A stretch of 64,000 nucleotides of DNA, from the NCBI RefSeq assembly GCF_041224595.1, contig NZ_JBGFGN010000131.1:1-64000 (forward strand). Direction: 5' to 3'. Position 1 is the stretch's first letter. Each line of letters opens with the position of its first letter. Source of the stretch: Donghicola sp041224595 (GTDB lineage: Bacteria; Pseudomonadota; Alphaproteobacteria; Rhodobacterales; Rhodobacteraceae). The notes beneath the pieces were generated by a model that worked only from the letters and a program-made list of their open reading frames with translations, was not told where the DNA came from and did no database searches. A program made the position numbers and the translations under genes. Positions 60,007 to 64,000 of the stretch are shown one piece after another.

Positions 60007-62031
60007 TCAAATTTTGGCCGCGACTCGGGTGCCTTGGTCAATCGCGCGCTTCGCATCGAGTTCGGCGGCCACATCCGCGCCACCAATCACGTGAACATTA
60101 ACCCCTGCTAAACTGAGGTCATCAGCCAACTCGCGGCGTGGTTCCTGCCCTGTACACAAGACTATGGTGTCCGCCTCGATCACTTTCGGATCCTTGCGGT
60201 CTTCGCCCACGGAGATGTGCAGCCCGCCTGCATCGATGCGCTCGTAGTTGACACCGCCCACCATCCGGACTTGCTTCATTGTCAAAGACATTCGGTGAAT
60301 CCAGCCCGTGGTTTTACCCAAACGCTTCCCCGGCTTCTCCGCTTTGCGTTGCAACAGGGTGACCTGACGGGTTGGCAAAGAGGGCTGCGCTCCTTGCTCG
60401 GCAATGCCACCACGGGACAGCGCAGGATCAACAACGCCCCACTCGGCGCGCCATTCCTCTGGATGTTCGGTGGGGCTTTGATCCATGACGAGGAATTCCG
60501 CCACATCAAAGCCAATCCCCCCCGCGCCCACGACTGCCACGCGCTGTCCGACGGGTGCGCGGCCTGCCAATACGTCGACATAGGACAGAACGTTCGGCCC
60601 ATCCTGCCCGGGAATCTGCGGATCACGCGGCGAGACCCCTGTCGCAATGATCACCTCGTCGAACCCAGAGAGCGCACCTGCCTCGACGTAATGCCCGAGC
60701 TTTAGGTCAATGCCAGACCGCGCCACGCAGCCCTCGAACCACTCCACAAGGCCATGGAACTCTTCTTTTCCCGGAATTTGCCGCGCCAGGTTCAGCTGAC
60801 CACCCACGCGATCTGCAGCGTCAAACAGGGTCACGTCGTGCCCCCGCTGATCAGCCGTCAACGCAGCAGACAACCCCGCAGGTCCTGCGCCGACAACAGC
60901 GACGGCTTTGGGCGTTTTCGTTGGCTCAATGGTCAGCTCAGTCTCGTAGCACGCGCGGGGGTTCACCAAACAGCTACTGATCTTGCCGCTGAAGGTATGA
61001 TCCAAGCACGCCTGATTGCATGCAATACAAGGCGCGATTTCAGCAGCACGCCCACTCGCGGCCTTTGCGACGAATTGGCTGTCGGCAAGAAAAGGTCGCG
61101 CCATACTCACCATATCGGCGCATCCGCCGGCCAGAACATCCTCGGCAACGCCGGGGGTATTGATGCGATTGCTGGTGATCACTGGAATGCCGACTTTACC
61201 CATCAGCTTCTTCGTGACCCAAGCAAAACCGGCGCGGGGCACGCTGGTTGCGATGGTGGGGATGCGGGCTTCGTGCCAGCCAATACCTGTATTCAGAATG
61301 GTTGCGCCCGCCGCCTCGATCGCCTGCGCGAGTTGGACCAGCTCTTCGTGGGTGGAGCCTTCGGGGATCAGATCGATCATCGACAACCGGAAGATCACGA
61401 TAAAATCTGGCCCCACAGCCGCACGCACACGCTTCATAACTTCGACAGGAAATCGCATCCGGTTTTCGTAAGTGCCGCCCCAGCGGTCGGTCCGCTTGTT
61501 GGTGTGCGCCACCAGAAACTGGTTCAACAAATACCCTTCAGAGCCCATGACCTCGACACCGTCATACCCCGCCGCCTTCGCGCGGGCAGCCGCCGTGGCC
61601 ATGTCGTTAATCTGCTTCTCGATCCCCACCTCATCCAGTTCATGCGGCACGAACGGGGAAATCGGAGAACGGATTGCCGATGGCGCGACGCAATCTTTGC
61701 CATAGGCATAGCGGCCCGCATGCAAGATCTGCATTGCGATCTTACCACCAGCCGCATGGACGCGGTCGGTGACACTGCGGTGATTAGCGATATCCTCGTC
61801 CGAGAAGAGCCCCGCCGCACCGGGAAAAACGCCGCCCTCGCGGTTGGGGGCCATGCCACCGGTGACAATCAGGCCAACGCCCCCTTTGGCACGCTCTTCG
61901 TAGAACGTCGCCACGCGGTTCCAATCACGGGTTTCCTCGAGACCGGTGTGCATCGAGCCCATAAGAACGCGGTTTTTGAGCGCCGTGAACCCTAGGTCGA
62001 GTGGTGCCAGCAGGTGTGGATAATCTGTCAT
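60007..62031 (-). CDS. fadH: 2,4-dienoyl-CoA reductase-like FMN/FeS/FAD enzyme
   Basis: 674 residues. N-terminal old-yellow-enzyme barrel (about 1-330), a 4Fe-4S site C335, C338, C342 and C354 (CIACNQAC...C), and a C-terminal FAD/NAD(P) domain starting VAVVGAGPAGLSAALTADQRGHD. This is the layout of bacterial FadH (2,4-dienoyl-CoA reductase), which reduces dienoyl-CoA during unsaturated fatty acid oxidation. Related enzymes (trimethylamine dehydrogenase, NADH:flavin oxidoreductases) are possible alternatives. Confidence 0.9.
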   Translation of the reverse strand: MTDYPHLLAPLDLGFTALKNRVLMGSMHTGLEETRDWNRVATFYEERAKGGVGLIVTGGMAPNREGGVFPGAAGLFSDEDIANHRSVTDRVHAAGGKIAMQILHAGRYAYGKDCVAPSAIRSPISPFVPHELDEVGIEKQINDMATAAARAKAAGYDGVEVMGSEGYLLNQFLVAHTNKRTDRWGGTYENRMRFPVEVMKRVRAAVGPDFIVIFRLSMIDLIPEGSTHEELVQLAQAIEAAGATILNTGIGWHEARIPTIATSVPRAGFAWVTKKLMGKVGIPVITSNRINTPGVAEDVLAGGCADMVSMARPFLADSQFVAKAASGRAAEIAPCIACNQACLDHTFSGKISSCLVNPRACYETELTIEPTKTPKAVAVVGAGPAGLSAALTADQRGHDVTLFDAADRVGGQLNLARQIPGKEEFHGLVEWFEGCVARSGIDLKLGHYVEAGALSGFDEVIIATGVSPRDPQIPGQDGPNVLSYVDVLAGRAPVGQRVAVVGAGGIGFDVAEFLVMDQSPTEHPEEWRAEWGVVDPALSRGGIAEQGAQPSLPTRQVTLLQRKAEKPGKRLGKTTGWIHRMSLTMKQVRMVGGVNYERIDAGGLHISVGEDRKDPKVIEADTIVLCTGQEPRRELADDLSLAGVNVHVIGGADVAAELDAKRAIDQGTRVAAKI

Positions 62032-62110
62032 CGGTGCCTCCCTAATGGGCCGATGACACAGTATTCGCGCGGCGAAGTCATCTGCTACGCCGCGTCAAAA
62101 TAATTCGGCC

Positions 62111-62497
62111 TTACCCGCGGTCAGTCCCTGTTTCGACGCAATGACGCCGGAAGGCCCGCTTGAGCAGATCCAACTCAGCCCGCAGCAAATCAACTTCGAC
62201 ACGGATATCATGCGACAACGCCTGTCCTGCGACCAGATTAAAGGCCCCGACCTGCTCATGCGTCTCCGCGTCGGCAATCAGATAGGTCTGCACGCCTTCA
62301 GAGATCGTTTCCGGCGGGATCGGCACGCGCAATTGCCAGCCACTCTCCATATCATCCAACGTGACGCCATCCAGTGGCTCGCCCAAGTGGGTGACAGAGA
62401 TGGCAGGCTTCTCGCCATTCCGGCCGCCATCCCGCACGAGGACACCTTCCCATACACCCTCGATGATGCGGATTTTCGTCACGGACAAATCGGTCAT
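62111..62497 (-). CDS. Hypothetical protein
   Basis: 128 residues. A beta-rich N-terminal half (about 1-70) and a helical, coiled-coil-like C-terminal half (VDLLRAELDLLKRAFRRH). No family recognised. GAGAGGGA supports the start, 15 bp after the stop of the upstream gene, so the two form an operon. Confidence 0.75.
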   Translation of the reverse strand: MTDLSVTKIRIIEGVWEGVLVRDGGRNGEKPAISVTHLGEPLDGVTLDDMESGWQLRVPIPPETISEGVQTYLIADAETHEQVGAFNLVAGQALSHDIRVEVDLLRAELDLLKRAFRRHCVETGTDRG

Positions 62498-62512
62498 CAG
62501 GACATCCCTCTC

Positions 62513-63286
62513 TTAAATCTCGGCCCGTGGAAGGCGGCAGAATGTCAGGTCGCGGATCGTGACCTGATTCATTTGAGCGCCTTCGAAAATCAGGTCGACC
62601 CACGCGCTTTCAAGCCGGTTCTCAGCAATTTCGCTATAGCCAAGATCGAACTCGACCATCATTTCTCCGCCCTGCTGCATCGGAACTTCGCGCACGATCT
62701 GCTCTGTGTTCGGACCATGTTTGATGTTCAGACGTGCAAAAATCTCGAGCGGTTTCTCGGCGACGATCTGCGTGTCCAGTCGGATCAAGTGCTTGCGACG
62801 CAGCCCGTTCAACGCCTCGGGGGGCAGATCTACGGCGATAGACAGAAAACTGCCATCGAACCGGAAAACGTCCATGCGCAGCGCATAGGCAGCAAGATCG
62901 GCTTCGCGCGTGTTTCTGATTTGCCGCAGGGTCAATTCCGATGACGAGCAGTCATGAAAAATCGTGGAGCCTTCGGCGAAAGCCGTGTTGCTGGCGACAG
63001 ACGCCATGCCCTTGTGCGGCACAGGTTCGCGCCACAAAGGCGGTCGCCACCCCCAATCGGAGTCTCTGGGACGACGGAAAATGTCCGACCCAATCGCAGG
63101 CAAAGCAAGCCTGCTATCTGCGACGGCGATCACTCGATCGAGATGGTGACGCAACAACTTCGCACGATTGTTTTGCACACGAAGGCGGCTCAGATCGGCG
63201 CCTTCGGCCCCCTCGGCCAGAGCGGCCCAGCGCTGCAGGATGCGCCGAAAGACGATCGTATTGATCAGTCGTCTGGTCTTGCCCAT
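62513..63286 (-). CDS. Hypothetical protein, conserved-looking
   Basis: 257 residues, soluble, no signal peptide. It resembles an uncharacterised family frequent in Rhodobacteraceae, but I cannot name it with certainty. Basic N-terminus (MGKTRRLINTIVFRRILQRW) then mixed alpha/beta. The start at 63284-63286 is chosen because AAAGGGA lies nine bases upstream; an upstream TTG would add 14 residues. The next gene downstream (62111-62497) is co-transcribed. Confidence 0.75.
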   Translation of the reverse strand: MGKTRRLINTIVFRRILQRWAALAEGAEGADLSRLRVQNNRAKLLRHHLDRVIAVADSRLALPAIGSDIFRRPRDSDWGWRPPLWREPVPHKGMASVASNTAFAEGSTIFHDCSSSELTLRQIRNTREADLAAYALRMDVFRFDGSFLSIAVDLPPEALNGLRRKHLIRLDTQIVAEKPLEIFARLNIKHGPNTEQIVREVPMQQGGEMMVEFDLGYSEIAENRLESAWVDLIFEGAQMNQVTIRDLTFCRLPRAEI

Positions 63287-63424
63287 TCCTAGCAATCCCT
63301 TTCTTGGGTCTTTTCTGCACCTTATCAAGAAAACTGACAGATAAACCTAGAGAAGAATAGCTACGAACCCCAGATTTTTATTCGCAATCGTGAACAATCT
63401 TGCACCGCCTGAACGCGGTGCCTA

Positions 63425-63985
63425 TCAAACTGCCGGACCGGGCGCGTACAGACCCGAAGCAAGAGATTTCAGAATAGCATTTCCGCTGGCCTGTGCTTCT
63501 TCTGCGCCCGCTGGTGCGTACAACGCCATAGAAACCAGTCGACCTGATACGACACGGATGGCGCGCCAGTACCGCTCGTCTCCACCGGGCAATGTTTGCG
63601 AGCCGCCACTGGCGATATGCAGCAAAGACACGGTGCCGGACTCTTCGCTCGCCAGCACAACAGGGTTCCCTAACGCATCGGCAAACGCATCGGTCGAGAC
63701 CTGCGTTACCGCAACCTTTGGCCCAACCGATATCGTGATGATAGCTGGCGTTGCAGCAACTCCAAGGAGCGATCGGCAACTGGAGACCAAGGCAAAGCCC
63801 CCCTTCACGCCATAGTCAGAGGTATTGCCCGTATCGATGCAGTACCCCGCAGGTGCAGCAATCCCTACGTCACCCCCGGCCAGGGCAATTTTCTTGGGAC
63901 TTGCCTCAATCAAGGGCAAGCGGTCACAGCTCGCGGCAATGAACACCCCGACCAAAATCAACAAAGCTCGAACGGTCCGTCTCAA
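63425..63985 (-). CDS. Putative lipoprotein, unknown function
   Basis: 186 residues with a lipoprotein signal: LLILVGVFIAASC and predicted lipidation at Cys20. The remainder is a mixed alpha/beta domain with two Cys (CIDTGNT and SSCRS) that could form a disulfide in the periplasm. No family recognised. It lies 138 bp upstream of the hypothetical gene pair on the same strand. Confidence 0.78.
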   Translation of the reverse strand: MRRTVRALLILVGVFIAASCDRLPLIEASPKKIALAGGDVGIAAPAGYCIDTGNTSDYGVKGGFALVSSCRSLLGVAATPAIITISVGPKVAVTQVSTDAFADALGNPVVLASEESGTVSLLHIASGGSQTLPGGDERYWRAIRVVSGRLVSMALYAPAGAEEAQASGNAILKSLASGLYAPGPAV

Positions 63986-64000
63986 AGTGGGATCTACCCT

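Overview
The window reads as chromosomal DNA of a Rhodobacterales (Roseobacter-type) alphaproteobacterium. Evidence: GC-rich genes with Rhodobacteraceae-style products (L-malyl-CoA/beta-methylmalyl-CoA lyase, an H-NS/HvrA-type protein, a TIGR02300 acidic protein, a two-domain ALDH16-like enzyme next to deoC, an NDUFS6-like zinc finger protein, a GT14/DUF5928 glycosyltransferase), and a dispersed GAGTATTT...GAAG intergenic element typical of that family. It holds 67 genes I can support plus one tRNA. I found no insertion sequence, prophage, CRISPR array or rRNA.

Layout. 0-3 kb: 5' end of tuf, a lipoprotein, an SMR efflux pump, a P450. 3-9 kb: translation block pheT-VOC-yrhK-pheS-rplT-rpmI (all minus), with a strong hairpin/repeat region upstream of pheS. 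9-13 kb: pyruvate kinase, DUF1244, a coiled-coil membrane protein paired with a BON-OmpA protein. 13-17.3 kb: a likely D-glutamate salvage operon (dgcN-dgcA-D-amino acid transaminase) divergent from mcl1. 17.3-24 kb: accA, regulators, YgjP-like metallopeptidase, tRNA-Ala(GGC), an AT-rich stretch with an H-NS gene, about 1.3 kb without a convincing gene, then a Zur-like regulator. 24-31 kb: urate catabolism (puuD, lysR, uraH, puuE-uraD fusion, allE, allA, permease). 31-34.6 kb: DUF442-SQR fusion plus SulP transporter behind a match to the SqrR operator. 34.6-46 kb: degenerate DgoK-like protein, orphan ABC ATPase, hinT, surface-glycan genes (GT14, sulfotransferase, GT92), ALDH16-deoC, argE-like deacylase. 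46.6-51.3 kb: a polyamine-type ABC importer. 51-64 kb: hemP, peroxiredoxin, ferredoxin reductase, rsmD, map, sfsA, a tightly overlapping cinA-GNAT-AhpD-OmpA operon, LysR, 2,4-dienoyl-CoA reductase-like enzyme, and three poorly characterised proteins.

How the genes fit together. Urate would be oxidised by PuuD, processed by UraH and the UraD half of the fusion to allantoin, opened by the PuuE half to allantoate and finished by AllE and AllA, giving glyoxylate; the allantoate amidohydrolase step (AllC) is not in the window. Glyoxylate can feed Mcl1 in the ethylmalonyl-CoA pathway. The two divergent promoter regions of the urate cluster share the 11-mer TTGATAATCAG and the 8-mer TTTCAAAT, which suggests one operator set, probably read by the local LysR protein. 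The sulfide block has an exact ATTC-N8-GAAT site.

Most families here are known. The least explained signals are (i) the dispersed element whose copies lie against stop codons and beside GC hairpins, (ii) the 81-nt hairpin before pheS, (iii) the operator pair of the urate cluster, (iv) the DUF442-SQR fusion, and (v) the unexplained 1.3-kb interval after the H-NS gene.
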